Shown: positions 51,505-61,207 of the stretch, piece by piece
How positions within the stretch are numbered: the first letter of the stretch is position 1
Layout of the letters: each line of letters starts with the position of its first letter
NCBI GenBank assembly: GCA_002753135.1
Contig: PDZV01000014.1
Span: forward strand, 26,447 to 90,446
Reading direction: 5' to 3'
Source: Magnetococcales bacterium WMHbinv6
Lineage (GTDB): Bacteria > Pseudomonadota > Magnetococcia > Magnetococcales > Magnetaquicoccaceae
DNA length: 64,000 nucleotides
Position numbers and translations under genes: made by a program
The notes under the pieces: model-generated
Database searches by the model: none
The model's input: the letters and a program-made list of their open reading frames with translations, nothing else
What the model was told of the DNA's origin: nothing

Positions 51505-53034
51505 ATGTTGGCCTGTGTCAATACGATCGCCATGGAAGGAGTCAAGGCGGTTCCGGTTGAAGTGGAGGTCGACTTAAGCCGGGGTTTGCCCTCCCTGAGC
51601 GTGGTGGGGTTGGCCGATGAGGCGGTACGGGAAGCAAAGGATCGGATTCGCGCCGCCCTGAAAAACTCTGGCTACAAACTGCCCACTCTGCATATCACCA
51701 TCAATCTGGCCCCTGCCCATTTGCCGAAGGTGGGTTCTGCCTACGATCTGCCGATGGCCCTGGGCTTGTTGGCTGCCATGGAGCAGTTACCCCTTGCCGC
51801 CCTGTCGCGCCGCCTGTTTTTGGGGGAATTGGCTCTGGATGGTCGTTTGAAGTCGATTACCGGTGCCTTGCCAGCAGCCATTTACGCCCGCAATGTGGGT
51901 ATTGAAGAGATCATTGTCCCGGAAGCCAACGGCCTGGAAGCGGCCTTTGTCGAGGGGGTGCGGGTGGTGGCCCCGGCCAACCTGCTGGCCCTGGTCCGAC
52001 ATTTATTGGGGGTTGAACCATTGTCCCCCTTGCCGGTGACCGACTGGCAGCAGTGGATGCAGGAAGAGAGACGCCCGTACCGTAATCTGCGGGAAGTCAA
52101 AGGGCAAGAGTATGCACGGCGGGCCTTGGAGGTTGTCGCGGCGGGTGGTCACAATCTGTTGATGAGTGGCCCCCCCGGTTCTGGTAAAACGTTGTTGGCC
52201 CAGTGTCTGCCAGGCATCTTGCCACCAATCACCCTGGATGAGGCGTTGGAAGTGACCACCGTGCATTCGGTCGCCGGTCGTTTGGATCCGCTACGCCCCT
52301 TTGTCGGGGTGCGCCCCTTCCGGGCCCCTCACCATACAGCCTCGCAAGTGGCCCTGATCGGTGGCGGGGGACATCCCCGGCCAGGAGAGGTCAGTCTGGC
52401 CCATCGCGGTGTTCTGTTTTTGGATGAAATTCCCGAATTTGGTCGTACCGCACTGGAGGTGCTGCGCGAACCGCTGGAATCTGGTGATGTCCACATTTCG
52501 CGCGCCGCCATGTCTACCCGTTTTCCGGCCTCTTTTCAATTGGTGGCTGCCTGCAATCCCTGTCCGTGCGGCTACTTCGGCTCAACGCAGCGCAGTTGTC
52601 GCTGCACACAACTGCGCATTGAACAGTATCGTTCCCGGTTGTCCGGGCCGTTGTTGGATCGTATCGACCTGCATGTTGAGGTGCCCGCCGTGCCGCAAGA
52701 GGTGTTGGTGGCAATCCCCCAGGGTGAATCTTCCGAAGAGGTGGCTTTGCGGGTGATCGAGGCGCGACAACGGCAATTTTTTCGCAACGGTATCGGCGTC
52801 TGTAACGCCCGTCTGGATGGTCTGGCGCTGGAGCATCATGCCGGGTTGGGCGAGGAGGAGAGAGCGTTGTTATTGAAAGCAGCCCAGCGCCTGGGCTTTT
52901 CTGCCAGAAGCTATAACCGCATTTTGAAGGTGGCGCGCACGGTTGCCGATTTGGCTGGTGCCGAACGCATTCTGAGTGCCCATTTGTCAGAAGCCATTCA
53001 ATACCGGATCGGCGGGCTGTTCAGTCACGATTGA
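51505..53034 (+). CDS. comM: YifB/ComM family Mg-chelatase-like AAA+ ATPase
   Basis: A 509-residue hexameric helicase-type protein that promotes branch migration in natural transformation in several bacteria. The N-terminal ChlI-like domain (1-165) is followed by an AAA+ module with Walker A GPPGSGKTLL, Walker B VLFLDEIPEF, and the cysteine-bearing CNPCPCGYFGS segment; a Mg-chelatase C-terminal domain ends with HLSEAIQYR. It is monocistronic after a terminator. Confidence 0.95.
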   Translation: MLACVNTIAMEGVKAVPVEVEVDLSRGLPSLSVVGLADEAVREAKDRIRAALKNSGYKLPTLHITINLAPAHLPKVGSAYDLPMALGLLAAMEQLPLAALSRRLFLGELALDGRLKSITGALPAAIYARNVGIEEIIVPEANGLEAAFVEGVRVVAPANLLALVRHLLGVEPLSPLPVTDWQQWMQEERRPYRNLREVKGQEYARRALEVVAAGGHNLLMSGPPGSGKTLLAQCLPGILPPITLDEALEVTTVHSVAGRLDPLRPFVGVRPFRAPHHTASQVALIGGGGHPRPGEVSLAHRGVLFLDEIPEFGRTALEVLREPLESGDVHISRAAMSTRFPASFQLVAACNPCPCGYFGSTQRSCRCTQLRIEQYRSRLSGPLLDRIDLHVEVPAVPQEVLVAIPQGESSEEVALRVIEARQRQFFRNGIGVCNARLDGLALEHHAGLGEEERALLLKAAQRLGFSARSYNRILKVARTVADLAGAERILSAHLSEAIQYRIGGLFSHD

Positions 53035-53148
53035 TAGATCTGTTGCGCAAGCCTGCGCTGTACATGGAGGCGTGCAGGGGAGAAGGCAAGCTGCCTGTTG
53101 TTGCAGCGACGGTAGCGCTTTCAGCAACAGGCAGTGCCTGAGTATCTC

Positions 53149-53721
53149 TTACGGTTTCGGCAAGGCGTTGACGGCCCCGCTGAATCCTTGCAACTCAACG
53201 GGAACACCGATCGGTTTTGGGAAGCCAAAGGGGGTCATGCCCACGGTCAACACTTTGCCCTTTTTGATGGCGGTCAATACCTTGGATTCCAGCAGGAGAA
53301 AAGCGACACAGCCGTTGGCCGTACACTGCTGCAGCTGCATGTTGATCGGTTGTCCCTCATCAATTTTGAAGGCGACACCCGCCTGAACGGCAATGCCCAG
53401 GGGGACGATGGCTACCGCTGCCCACTCATCTTTACTGCCGAAGCGACCTACGGAAAATTTCAGCACCAGTTGTTGATGTTCTTTGGAAATCTGGGTTTGC
53501 GAAGCAAAACATTTTTCCGCTTTGCCATCTGGCGAGACATCACATTCCGTGATCCATTTGTCAAAAACTTTGCGGTGCAGAGGATTGGTGGAGGTGCGTG
53601 GTTTCGCCTGTCCAGCCCCCTCGTCAGCACTCCAGGCAAGATGACTGAGCAACAGAGTACACGCCAACAGAACGGCTTGCAGCAGCCGATAGCCAGAAAC
53701 GGTCACGGTAAAATGCCTCAT
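53149..53721 (-). CDS. Invasion-associated locus B (IalB) family secreted protein
   Basis: A 190-residue protein with an N-terminal signal sequence (cleavage near HLAWSADEGA). The mature part has the IalB-type arrangement of four cysteines (ECDVSPDGKAEKC, then QCTANGC), expected to form disulfides, and a C-terminal GFPKPIGVPVELQGFSGAV. ATG 53721 is chosen because it starts a clean signal peptide; TTG 53760 is an alternative. Function in free-living bacteria is unknown; the name comes from Bartonella. Confidence 0.85.
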   Translation of the reverse strand: MRHFTVTVSGYRLLQAVLLACTLLLSHLAWSADEGAGQAKPRTSTNPLHRKVFDKWITECDVSPDGKAEKCFASQTQISKEHQQLVLKFSVGRFGSKDEWAAVAIVPLGIAVQAGVAFKIDEGQPINMQLQQCTANGCVAFLLLESKVLTAIKKGKVLTVGMTPFGFPKPIGVPVELQGFSGAVNALPKP

Positions 53722-53781
53722 CAAATTTGGAAATGGGAAGAAATTGTGCTGTATCAGCAAATCAGCGAAGCGATGCTAACA

Positions 53782-53820
53782 CTTTTTCTCCACTTCCACC
53801 AGGGAAGTGGAGAAAAAGTT
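53782..53820 (-). terminator. Terminator between sodB and the ialB-like gene
   Basis: A perfect 17-bp stem with a 5-nt loop (ACTTTTTCTCCACTTCC and its complement), flanked by A/T-rich arms that give a U-run. It lies after sodB on the minus strand and can also act on the plus strand. Confidence 0.85.
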
Positions 53821-53902
53821 GTCATTAATGCGAGTGAGGGTCTGCCAGCAGAGCGGCGATGCAGTCCGTCAACCCTGGCCCTGCTTTGATCATGCGAGGC
53901 GA

Positions 53903-54484
53903 TTATTCCGCATACATCCGGGCAACAAACTCCCAGTTGACCAGATTCCAGAATGCGTTCACATAGTTGGGTCGGGCATTCCGGTAGTCGATGTAGTAGG
54001 CATGTTCCCAGACATCACAGGTCAGCAGTGCCTTTTTACCTTCGGTCGCCGGTGTTCCGGCGTTGCTGGTACTCATCAGGGCCAAGGAACCGTCGCTGTT
54101 TTTGACCAACCAACCCCAACCGGAACCAAAGGTGGTGACGGAGGTGGCAGTAAATTTCTCTTTGAACTGGGCAAAAGAACCGAAGGCTTGATTGATGGCC
54201 TCGGCCAGTGCGCCACTGGGTTCGCCGCCACCTTGTGGTGAGAGGCAATTCCAGTAAAACGTGTGGTTCCAGACCTGGGCGGCGTTATTGAAAATACCGC
54301 CGGAGGATTTCAGAATAATCTCTTCCAGGGACATGTTTTCAAAGGGAGTTCCCGGGATGAGATTGTTCAGGTTGACGACATACGCATTATGATGTTTGCC
54401 GTGGTGATATTCCAAAGTCTCTTTGGAGATATGCGGAGCCAGAGCATCCAGGGCATAAGGCAGTGGGGGAAGGGTGATAGCCAT
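53903..54484 (-). CDS. sodB: Superoxide dismutase, Fe type
   Basis: Dismutates superoxide, 193 residues. Metal ligands are in [19 protein letters not shown] and [11 protein letters not shown] near the N-terminus and in [11 protein letters not shown] near the C-terminus. The [10 protein letters not shown] and SGWGWLV patterns point to an Fe-type enzyme. It follows the peroxiredoxin gene on the same strand, 30 bp downstream of its stop, so the two are likely cotranscribed. Confidence 0.97.
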   Translation of the reverse strand: MAITLPPLPYALDALAPHISKETLEYHHGKHHNAYVVNLNNLIPGTPFENMSLEEIILKSSGGIFNNAAQVWNHTFYWNCLSPQGGGEPSGALAEAINQAFGSFAQFKEKFTATSVTTFGSGWGWLVKNSDGSLALMSTSNAGTPATEGKKALLTCDVWEHAYYIDYRNARPNYVNAFWNLVNWEFVARMYAE

Positions 54485-54514
54485 GGTCGTTTTCCTTGAA
54501 CCTGTGATCGGAAG

Positions 54515-55114
54515 TTACAGGGATTCGGCGTGGTCAGCCAGATATTTGGCCACACCTTCGGTAGTGCCTTTCATGCCAGCTTTGCCTTGGCGCCAACCGG
54601 CGGGGCACACTTCGCCATGCTTGAGGAAAAATTGCAGAGCGTCCACCATGCGCAACATTTCATCGATATCGCGACCGAGAGGCAGATCGTTGACTACCTG
54701 GTGACGGACGATGCCATCCGGATCGATCAGAAAAGAGCCACGCAGGGCGATGCCGGGACCGCAGAGCAGATCATAGGCAGTGGTGATCTCTTTGGAAATA
54801 TCCGCCACCATGGGATAGCGCAGATTGCCGACACCACCGCAATTGACAGGAGTGTTTTTCCATGCCAGGTGGGTGAAGTGGGAGTCGATGGAGACACCGA
54901 TAACCTCCGCACCCCGATTTTTGAACTCCTGCAGACGATGATCGAAGGCGATCAGTTCAGAGGGGCAAACAAAGGTGAAATCCAGCGGATAGAAAAACAA
55001 CACCACAAACTTGCCGCGATAATCGGACAGGCGGAAATCGGGTTTGATGCTATTATCGGGCATAACCGCATTGGCGGTAAAATCAGGGGCCGGTTTGGTG
55101 ACCAGAACGCTCAT
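54515..55114 (-). CDS. 2-Cys peroxiredoxin (AhpC/Prx1 type)
   Basis: Reduces peroxides with a thioredoxin-like fold, 199 residues. The peroxidatic cysteine is C50 (FYPLDFTFVCPSE) and the resolving one is C170 (GEVCPAGW), the typical 2-Cys arrangement. ATG 55114 follows GGAGAG; an open frame runs to 55255 but its N-terminal extension is not conserved-looking. It probably forms an oxidative-stress pair with sodB. Confidence 0.95.
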   Translation of the reverse strand: MSVLVTKPAPDFTANAVMPDNSIKPDFRLSDYRGKFVVLFFYPLDFTFVCPSELIAFDHRLQEFKNRGAEVIGVSIDSHFTHLAWKNTPVNCGGVGNLRYPMVADISKEITTAYDLLCGPGIALRGSFLIDPDGIVRHQVVNDLPLGRDIDEMLRMVDALQFFLKHGEVCPAGWRQGKAGMKGTTEGVAKYLADHAESL

Positions 55115-55300
55115 GTAAAAACTCTCCTGTAACAGAACAAGTGTGGTCTTGAAGGGGTTGCGAAACATGCCGTGTTTCCGCATGGCCGAGATTATGCCCA
55201 CATAGTTCCTTTTCGTCAAGCAAAAAAAGTGATACATCAACAAAAATGATTTCATGTTGTCATTGTCGAATGGCTATAGCCTGTTGGGGAGATAAACCGA

Positions 55301-55864
55301 ATGATCACCAATCTGGTCGGAACGCGGATCAGGGCGATTCGAGGACAAAGAAAAAAAACGCAACAACAGTTGGCGGATTTGGCGGGTATTCCGCGAGCGA
55401 CGTTGGCGTCGGTGGAGCGGGATGATGCCAATCCGAGTTTGGCAGTCGTTTTCAAAATTGCCACGGCGTTGGGAATGACGATCGATGAATTGGTGGAGTC
55501 AGAGCAGAGGCGGATACAGCATGTGACGGCTGGGGAGATGCGGCGGAGCAGTTCTGGAGATGGCGTCTATCAAGCGGTGACCATTTCACCACCGGGTGCC
55601 TTTCACTTCAGCCAATTGACCTTTCGTTTGAGCGGTCAAGGCAGTTATCCGGGTGTGCCGCACCCTCCGGGCAGCGAAGAATATTTACATGTACTGGAAG
55701 GAGAAGTAGAATTGGAGGTGGCCGGGGAGCATTTGCTGGTCAAAAAAGGGGAGACGGCAGCCTTTCGTGGCAATGTGCGACATAGTTATCGAAATCCTGG
55801 CCCGCAGGAGAGTTGGGCGATGGTGACCATTCTGGAAGGGGTGGGTAAAGATAATTTTGAATAG
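55301..55864 (+). CDS. XRE-family regulator with C-terminal cupin
   Basis: A 187-residue regulator. Residues 5-60 are an HTH_XRE domain (IRGQRKKTQQQLADLAGIPRATLASVER), then a linker and a cupin domain (about 95-180; HPPGSEEYLHVLEGEVELEVAGEHLLVKKG and FRGNVRHSYRN). The cupin presumably binds a small-molecule effector. Divergent from the peroxiredoxin-sodB pair, which makes it a candidate regulator of it, but no operator was identified. Confidence 0.92.
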   Translation: MITNLVGTRIRAIRGQRKKTQQQLADLAGIPRATLASVERDDANPSLAVVFKIATALGMTIDELVESEQRRIQHVTAGEMRRSSSGDGVYQAVTISPPGAFHFSQLTFRLSGQGSYPGVPHPPGSEEYLHVLEGEVELEVAGEHLLVKKGETAAFRGNVRHSYRNPGPQESWAMVTILEGVGKDNFE

Positions 55865-55878
55865 GGTTGCAGAATCTC

Positions 55879-55907
55879 TTGACATTGGAAAGAACAACGG
55901 GTAAGAC
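55879..55907 (+). promoter_or_regulatory. Predicted promoter of the tRNA-tuf operon
   Basis: TTGACA at 55879-55884 and TAAGAC at 55902-55907 are 17 bp apart, followed by a G/C-rich discriminator (AGCGGG), as expected for a strong, stringently controlled promoter of stable RNA. Confidence 0.65.
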
Positions 55908-55934
55908 TAGCGGGCTCTTGAGGATGTCCCATGT

Positions 55935-56019
<85 letters not shown>

Positions 56020-56105
56020 TGACAGGCAAGTGAAATTTGATGGTTGATGCGTGCGTTGCACCGGGGTCTGCCACAAGCGGCGGTGCGTTGCATGTGCAGT
56101 TATAT

Positions 56106-56179
56106 GCGGGTGTAGTTCAGTGGTAGAACGTCAGCCTTCCAAGCTGAACATGGGGGTTCGATTCCCCCCACCCGCTCCA
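56106..56179 (+). tRNA. tRNA-Gly (TCC)
   Basis: A 74-nt tRNA with encoded CCA. Acceptor GCGGGTG/CACCCGC, anticodon loop CTTCCAA giving TCC, T-arm GTTCGATTC. Confidence 0.96.
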
Positions 56180-56197
56180 GACAGATAGATAGTTTGC

Positions 56198-56273
56198 GCC
56201 CATATAGCTCAGTCGGCAGAGCACTTCCTTGGTAAGGAAGAGGTCAACGGTTCGAATCCGTTTATGGGCTCCA
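56198..56273 (+). tRNA. tRNA-Thr (GGT)
   Basis: A 76-nt tRNA with encoded CCA. Acceptor GCCCATA/TATGGGC, anticodon loop TTGGTAA giving GGT, T-arm GTTCGAATC. It precedes tuf by about 95 bp, as in the E. coli thrU-tyrU-glyT-thrT-tufB unit. Confidence 0.96.
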
Positions 56274-56368
56274 CGACTTGCTCCGCATGGTCGTGCTGGC
56301 TGACAGGAATGGGCAAAGATTTAAGAATTGGTTGGATCCTACTGCAACCCCACCGGGAGGAAACTGGA

Positions 56369-57559
56369 ATGGCAAAGGCCAAATTTGAGCGCAACAAGCC
56401 TCATGTAAACATCGGCACCATTGGTCACGTGGACCATGGCAAGACGAGTCTGACGGCGGCGATCACCAAGATTCTTGCCGAGACGGGTGGAGCAATTTAT
56501 ACGGCGTATGATCAGATCGACTCGGCTCCGGAAGAGAAGGCGCGTGGTATCACGATCTCGACGGCGCACGTGGAGTATCAGACCAGCAAACGCCACTATG
56601 CCCATGTGGACTGCCCTGGCCATGCCGACTACATCAAAAACATGATCACCGGTGCGGCTCAGATGGACGGTGCCATCCTGGTGGTGTCGGCAGCAGACGG
56701 CCCGATGCCGCAAACCCGTGAACATATTCTGTTGGCGCGGCAGGTGGGTGTGCCAGCCCTGGTCGTGTTCATGAACAAAGCGGATATGGTTGACGATCCG
56801 GAGTTGCTGGAACTGGTTGAGCTGGAAGTGCGTGAGTTGCTGTCGCAGTATGATTTTCCCGGCGACGAAGTGCCGATTGTGGTGGGTTCGGCCCTGAAAG
56901 CTCTGGAAGGGGATACCGGCGATGTGGGCCGTGGTGCCATCCTGAAGTTGATGGAAGCGGTCGATGCCTACATTCCGCAACCGGAACGGGCGTTGGATGG
57001 TGCCTTCCTGATGCCGATCGAAGATGTGTTCACCATTTCCGGTCGTGGTACCGTGGTGACCGGGCGTGTTGAGCGCGGTATCGTCAAAGTGGGTGATCAG
57101 GTTCAGGTCGTTGGTATTCGTCCGACCACTGTCTCTACCTGCACCGGTGTGGAAATGTTCCGCAAGTTGCTGGATCAAGGCCAGGCAGGTGACAACGTCG
57201 GTGTGCTGTTGCGTGGTATCAAGCGGGAAGATGTGCAGCGTGGACAGGTGTTGGCCAAGCCGAACTCGATTACCCCGCACACCAAATTCAAGGCAGAGTG
57301 CTATATTCTGACCAAAGAAGAGGGTGGACGCCACACCCCGTTCTTCAGCAACTATCGTCCGCAATTTTATTTCCGTACCACGGATGTTACCGGTGTGTTG
57401 AGCCTGCCGGAAGGGACGGAGATGGTCATGCCCGGCGACAATGTGTCGATGAGCGTGGAACTGATTGCGCCGATCGCCATGGAAAAAGGGTTGCGGTTTG
57501 CCATTCGTGAAGGTGGCCGTACCGTCGGGGCAGGTGTTGTTTCGGAGATTCTTGCATAA
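56369..57559 (+). CDS. tuf: Elongation factor Tu
   Basis: Delivers aminoacyl-tRNA to the ribosome. It has 396 residues from ATG 56369 (GGGAGGAAACTGG upstream). The GTPase motifs are [20 protein letters not shown] and SALKA, followed by beta-barrel domains 2 and 3. Encoded after three tRNAs. A second tuf copy may exist outside the window. Confidence 0.98.
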   Translation: MAKAKFERNKPHVNIGTIGHVDHGKTSLTAAITKILAETGGAIYTAYDQIDSAPEEKARGITISTAHVEYQTSKRHYAHVDCPGHADYIKNMITGAAQMDGAILVVSAADGPMPQTREHILLARQVGVPALVVFMNKADMVDDPELLELVELEVRELLSQYDFPGDEVPIVVGSALKALEGDTGDVGRGAILKLMEAVDAYIPQPERALDGAFLMPIEDVFTISGRGTVVTGRVERGIVKVGDQVQVVGIRPTTVSTCTGVEMFRKLLDQGQAGDNVGVLLRGIKREDVQRGQVLAKPNSITPHTKFKAECYILTKEEGGRHTPFFSNYRPQFYFRTTDVTGVLSLPEGTEMVMPGDNVSMSVELIAPIAMEKGLRFAIREGGRTVGAGVVSEILA

Positions 57560-57599
57560 GCCGGCAACAACGGCTTAACGGGCGTTTTGGAGTCCACGG

Positions 57600-57755
57600 A
57601 TGCGTGATTTAATCAGTCTGGGTTGCGAAGAGTGCAAACGTCGCAACTATACGACGGACAAAAACAAAAAAAACAAGCCTGAAAAAATGGCTCTCAAAAA
57701 GTTTTGTCCGTTTTGTCGCAAACACACCCTTCACAAAGAAGGTAAAATCAAGTAA
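57600..57755 (+). CDS. rpmG: 50S ribosomal protein L33
   Basis: A 51-residue protein with two CxxC pairs (C9-x2-C12 and C36-x2-C39), so it is the zinc-binding form. The N-terminal [18 protein letters not shown] and C-terminal [18 protein letters not shown] match L33. It lies between tuf and tRNA-Trp, as in many non-enteric bacteria. Confidence 0.94.
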   Translation: MRDLISLGCEECKRRNYTTDKNKKNKPEKMALKKFCPFCRKHTLHKEGKIK

Positions 57756-57784
57756 CCTTTGGGGTTGTGTTTTGGGGACCTTGG

Positions 57785-57860
57785 AGGACAGTAGCTCAAT
57801 TGGCAGAGCATCGGTCTCCAAAACCGACGGTTGGGGGTTCGATTCCCTCCTGTCCTGCCA
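57785..57860 (+). tRNA. tRNA-Trp (CCA)
   Basis: A 76-nt tRNA with encoded CCA. Acceptor AGGACAG/CTGTCCT, anticodon loop CTCCAAA giving CCA, T-arm GTTCGATTC. Lies between rpmG and secE, the usual place. Confidence 0.96.
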
Positions 57861-57988
57861 CACCACAGGTCTCGGCCCGCAGCGTATGGATTGCGGCCTA
57901 TTGATTGGGTGGGCAAAATGTTAGAGCTAGCTCAAAAAAATGGGGCAGCAACCCGGGGAAGGATAGGCAGGAAGGGCCTGAAAGAAGG

Positions 57989-58195
57989 ATGAATCCGTCA
58001 TTGATGGAGCGCATAGCGCAACTCAAGCAGTATTTGGTGGATGTTCGGACCGAAGCCCGGAAGGTAGTTTGGCCAACCCGGAAGGAGACGATGCAGACAA
58101 CAATTGTGGTATTTAGTATGGTTGTCATCGTTTCGTTGTTTCTGTGGATTGTGGATGCCCTGTTGGCTCTGGTAGTACAGTGGGTGATTGGTTAA
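57989..58195 (+). CDS. secE: Preprotein translocase subunit SecE
   Basis: A 68-residue single-span subunit of the SecYEG channel. The conserved cytoplasmic segment VRTEARKVVWPTRKE precedes the membrane helix IVVFSMVVIVSLFLWIVD. The short form is typical outside enterics. The start is uncertain: ATG 57989 overlaps an AAGAAGG Shine-Dalgarno, ATG 58004 is an alternative, and an open frame reaches 57905. It is followed by nusG, as expected. Confidence 0.92.
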   Translation: MNPSLMERIAQLKQYLVDVRTEARKVVWPTRKETMQTTIVVFSMVVIVSLFLWIVDALLALVVQWVIG

Positions 58196-58278
58196 GGGAA
58201 CAATTCCTGTGACGGGAATTTCCTGAGGCTGCGTAGAGAACAGGTTCCGGTGCAAGAGGCTGACCAGCGAGAGTTTCC

Positions 58279-58809
58279 ATGGCAAAGAAGTGGTACGTCA
58301 TTCACACCTATTCCGGCTTTGAGAAAAAGGTCAAGAGCGCCATCGAAGAGCGCGTCCGGATAGAAGGCAAGGCTGAACTCTTTGAAGAGATTCTGGTGCC
58401 TGCTGAGGACGTTGTCGAGCTGCGCATGGGTAAAAAGGTAACAACGGAGAGAAAATTTTTTCCGGGTTATGTGCTGGTGAAGATGGAGATGAACGATGCC
58501 ACTTGGCATATGGTCAACCAGATACCCAAGGTAACCGGATTTTTGGGGGGCGGTGGCCGTCCGCATGCCTTGAGTGACCGCGATGTGGATAAAATTCTGC
58601 AGCAGATGGAGGTCGGTACGGAAAAACCGAAACCGAAGGTCTCCTTTGCGGTGGGTGAAAGCATACGGGTTACCGATGGGCCGTTTGTCTCCTTCAATGG
58701 TGTTGTGGAGGAGGTGGATGAGGATAAGACACGGTTAAAAGTATCGGTCTCTATCTTTGGACGTGCCACATTGGTTGAGTTGGATTTTGTGCAAGTTGAA
58801 AAATTGTAG
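58279..58809 (+). CDS. nusG: Transcription antitermination factor NusG
   Basis: Binds RNA polymerase and links it to the ribosome or Rho, 176 residues. The NGN domain opens with KKWYVIHTYSGFEKKVKSAIEE, and the C-terminal KOW domain contains VTDGPFVSFNGVVEEVDEDKTRLKVSVSIFGR. It starts the rplKAJL-rpoB gene run. Confidence 0.97.
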   Translation: MAKKWYVIHTYSGFEKKVKSAIEERVRIEGKAELFEEILVPAEDVVELRMGKKVTTERKFFPGYVLVKMEMNDATWHMVNQIPKVTGFLGGGGRPHALSDRDVDKILQQMEVGTEKPKPKVSFAVGESIRVTDGPFVSFNGVVEEVDEDKTRLKVSVSIFGRATLVELDFVQVEKL

Positions 58810-58856
58810 GATTGGTGGGTTGACTTGCAGTAACCTGGGTTGCAAGGAATAGGAAC

Positions 58857-59288
58857 ATGGCGAAAAAGATCACGGCGTATGTGAAGCTGCAGGTGGCTGC
58901 TGGGGCGGCCAAACCGAGTCCTCCGATTGGACCGGCGCTTGGTCAGCACGGATTGAATATCATGGAGTTTTGCAAGAGCTTCAATCAGGCGACCCAGCAT
59001 TTGGAGCCGGGCAGTCCGACGCCGGTTGTGATTACGGTCTATCATGATCGTACGTTTACCTATGAGTTGAAGACGCCTCCGGCCTCCTATCTGCTGCGCA
59101 AAGCGGCGGGGATGAGCAAGGGTGCCAAGACCCCCGGTAAGGGCGCTGCGACGGGCAAGATCACCTGGAGTCAGATTGCTGAAATCGCCCAAGTGAAGAT
59201 GCCGGATCTGAATGCGATGGAACTGGAAGCGGCCAAAAAAACCATTGCTGGCACCGCTCGGTCCATTGGTTTGGAAATTGTCGGTTAG
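58857..59288 (+). CDS. rplK: 50S ribosomal protein L11
   Basis: A 143-residue protein of the GTPase-associated centre. The N-terminal [31 protein letters not shown] and C-terminal [14 protein letters not shown] are typical. Followed by rplA after 11 bp. Confidence 0.98.
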   Translation: MAKKITAYVKLQVAAGAAKPSPPIGPALGQHGLNIMEFCKSFNQATQHLEPGSPTPVVITVYHDRTFTYELKTPPASYLLRKAAGMSKGAKTPGKGAATGKITWSQIAEIAQVKMPDLNAMELEAAKKTIAGTARSIGLEIVG

Positions 59289-59299
59289 GAGAGACTCAG

Positions 59300-59989
59300 A
59301 TGGCAAAACGGAGCAGACGGCTGGTCGCGATTCGGGAACAGTTGGGACGGCGGGTGCCGGGAGATATGGCGGAAGGTGTGCGCGATGTCAAAGTGTACGC
59401 CAACGCCAAATTTGATGAGACGGTCGATGTTGCGGTCAACCTGGGCGTCGATCCCCGCCATGCGGATCAGATGATTCGTGGTACGGTGGCCTTGCCGCAC
59501 GGTACTGGCAAGGTGGTGCGGGTGCTGGCTTTCGCCAAAGGCGAAAAGGCACAGGAAGCAGAATCTGCCGGGGCGGACTATGTCGGTGCCGAAGAGTTGG
59601 CAGAGAAAATTTTGGGTGGTTGGTTGGAGTTTGATCGCGTTGTGGCCTGCCCGGATGTCATGGGTGTTGTTGGACGTTTGGGGCGGGTGCTTGGTCCGCG
59701 TGGGTTGATGCCGAATCCGAAATTGGGAACGGTAACGTTCGATATGACCCGGATTATTCAGGAGATCAAAGCCGGTCAGGTAGCCTTCCGTGTGGAAAAG
59801 ACAGGTATCATTCATGCGGGGATCGGCAAGGCTTCGTTTGCGGATGAAAAATTGGTGGAAAATGCTCAGGCATTGATTGAACAGTTGAAGAAAATGCGGC
59901 CTGCAGCAGCCAAAGGCACCTACATAAAGAAGGTGACTTTAAGTTCGACCATGGGTCCTGGTATTCAGGTCGACGCTCGTAGTGTGTAA
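59300..59989 (+). CDS. rplA: 50S ribosomal protein L1
   Basis: A 229-residue protein of the L1 stalk. Conserved segments are [25 protein letters not shown], the [12 protein letters not shown] loop and VEFRVEKTG-like [15 protein letters not shown]. In E. coli L1 represses rplK-rplA translation; no such site was mapped here. Confidence 0.98.
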   Translation: MAKRSRRLVAIREQLGRRVPGDMAEGVRDVKVYANAKFDETVDVAVNLGVDPRHADQMIRGTVALPHGTGKVVRVLAFAKGEKAQEAESAGADYVGAEELAEKILGGWLEFDRVVACPDVMGVVGRLGRVLGPRGLMPNPKLGTVTFDMTRIIQEIKAGQVAFRVEKTGIIHAGIGKASFADEKLVENAQALIEQLKKMRPAAAKGTYIKKVTLSSTMGPGIQVDARSV

Positions 59990-60002
59990 CGAGAGGCAGG
60001 CG

Positions 60003-60029
60003 TCGGGGTGAAAGAAGGGATCACCCCGA
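60003..60029 (+). promoter_or_regulatory. L10 leader hairpin upstream of rplJ
   Basis: A perfect 9-bp stem (TCGGGGTGA / TCACCCCGA) with a 9-nt loop lies 55 nt before rplJ. Its position matches the leader where L10 or L10(L12)4 binds to control rplJ-rplL translation. Its role is inferred from position. Confidence 0.55.
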
Positions 60030-60083
60030 AGAGATGCTGGTCAGATGTTTTTGATTTAAAACCCCTAGGAAGGAGGGTCTTCG

Positions 60084-60611
60084 GTGAACCAAACCGAAAA
60101 AGTGCGAGTTGTCGAAGAGGTCCGCCAAGAGTTGGACCGGGCGAGTGTAATGATCGTCACCCGCTATCGGGGGTTGTCTGTAGCAGATATGACCCGGCTG
60201 CGCCGGGAGATGTATGCGGCTGGCATTCACTATCGTGTAATCAAGAATACCTTGGCACGACGTGCGACGCAGGGGACGACTTTTGAAGGTGTGGCTACCT
60301 TTTTAACCGGTCCGACCGGGGTAGCGATTTCTGCGGATCCGGTGGCCCCGGCCCGCATTTTGACCGCCTTTGCCAAAAAAAATCCCATGCTCGAAATTGT
60401 GGGAGGCGTATTGAATGGTACGGTAGTAACGGCGGAAGGCGTCAGCGAATTGGCCAAGCTGCCATCGAAGGAGGTGCTCATTGGCAAGTTGTTGGGCACG
60501 TTGATCGCGCCCATTCAGAATTTTGTGGGTGTATTGGCGGCCGTTCCGGCTGGATTTGTCCGGGCTTTGGATCGGATCCGCGAGGCGAAAGAAGCGCCGA
60601 AGGCCGAGTAA
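60084..60611 (+). CDS. rplJ: 50S ribosomal protein L10
   Basis: The stalk base that anchors L7/L12, 175 residues. The GTG start has AAGGAGGG upstream. The motif VMIVTRYRGLSVADMTRLRREM and the central VIKNTLARRA are typical. Confidence 0.97.
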   Translation: MNQTEKVRVVEEVRQELDRASVMIVTRYRGLSVADMTRLRREMYAAGIHYRVIKNTLARRATQGTTFEGVATFLTGPTGVAISADPVAPARILTAFAKKNPMLEIVGGVLNGTVVTAEGVSELAKLPSKEVLIGKLLGTLIAPIQNFVGVLAAVPAGFVRALDRIREAKEAPKAE

Positions 60612-60664
60612 TTCGTTAACGCAAACAAGCAAACGTTTTTATAACGTTCTGGAGGAACAAGAAC

Positions 60665-61051
60665 ATGGGAATTTCTAAAGAAGATTTGGTCAAAGCCATC
60701 GGCGAAATGACGGTGCTTGACTTGTCAGAATTGATTAAAATGCTGGAGACGACCTTTGGTGTTTCCGCAGCGGCTCCGGTGGGTGTCGTGGCGGTGGCCG
60801 CCTCTGACAGCGCTGAGCCTGCGGAAAAGCCGGAAGAGCAGACCGAATTTACCGTAATGTTGGTGGATGCCGGCGACAAGAAGATTCATGTGATCAAGGC
60901 CGTGCGTGCCATTACCGGATTGGGTCTCAAAGAGGCCAAAGATCTGGTCGAAGGCGCACCGAAGCCGGTCAAGGAAGGTGTCTCCAAGGAAGATGCCGAA
61001 AAGTTCCGGAAAGAGTTGGAAGAGTCCGGCGCGAAAGTGGAAATCAAGTAA
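60665..61051 (+). CDS. rplL: 50S ribosomal protein L7/L12
   Basis: A 128-residue stalk protein. The N-terminal dimerisation helix ([21 protein letters not shown]), a hinge, and the C-terminal domain with [36 protein letters not shown] are present. Confidence 0.98.
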   Translation: MGISKEDLVKAIGEMTVLDLSELIKMLETTFGVSAAAPVGVVAVAASDSAEPAEKPEEQTEFTVMLVDAGDKKIHVIKAVRAITGLGLKEAKDLVEGAPKPVKEGVSKEDAEKFRKELEESGAKVEIK

Positions 61052-61095
61052 TAAGACGTATCGGTCTTCATGTTCCGTGCGCAGACTGGAAACAG

Positions 61096-61130
61096 CCGGC
61101 ACAAGGGTTCCATACCTTGTGCCGGTTAGT
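61096..61130 (+). promoter_or_regulatory. Attenuator-like hairpin between rplL and rpoB
   Basis: A perfect 11-bp stem (CCGGCACAAGG / CCTTGTGCCGG) with an 8-nt loop and a T-rich tail. In E. coli this gap holds an attenuator and an RNase III site that lower rpoB expression relative to rplL; the same is likely here. Confidence 0.7.
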
Positions 61131-61207
61131 TTGTTTGTTGCGCAGGGAATGTGTGATAGGGGGCGATATGTTGATTGGCACGGCACACCCTGACAGATGG
61201 AGTTCCG

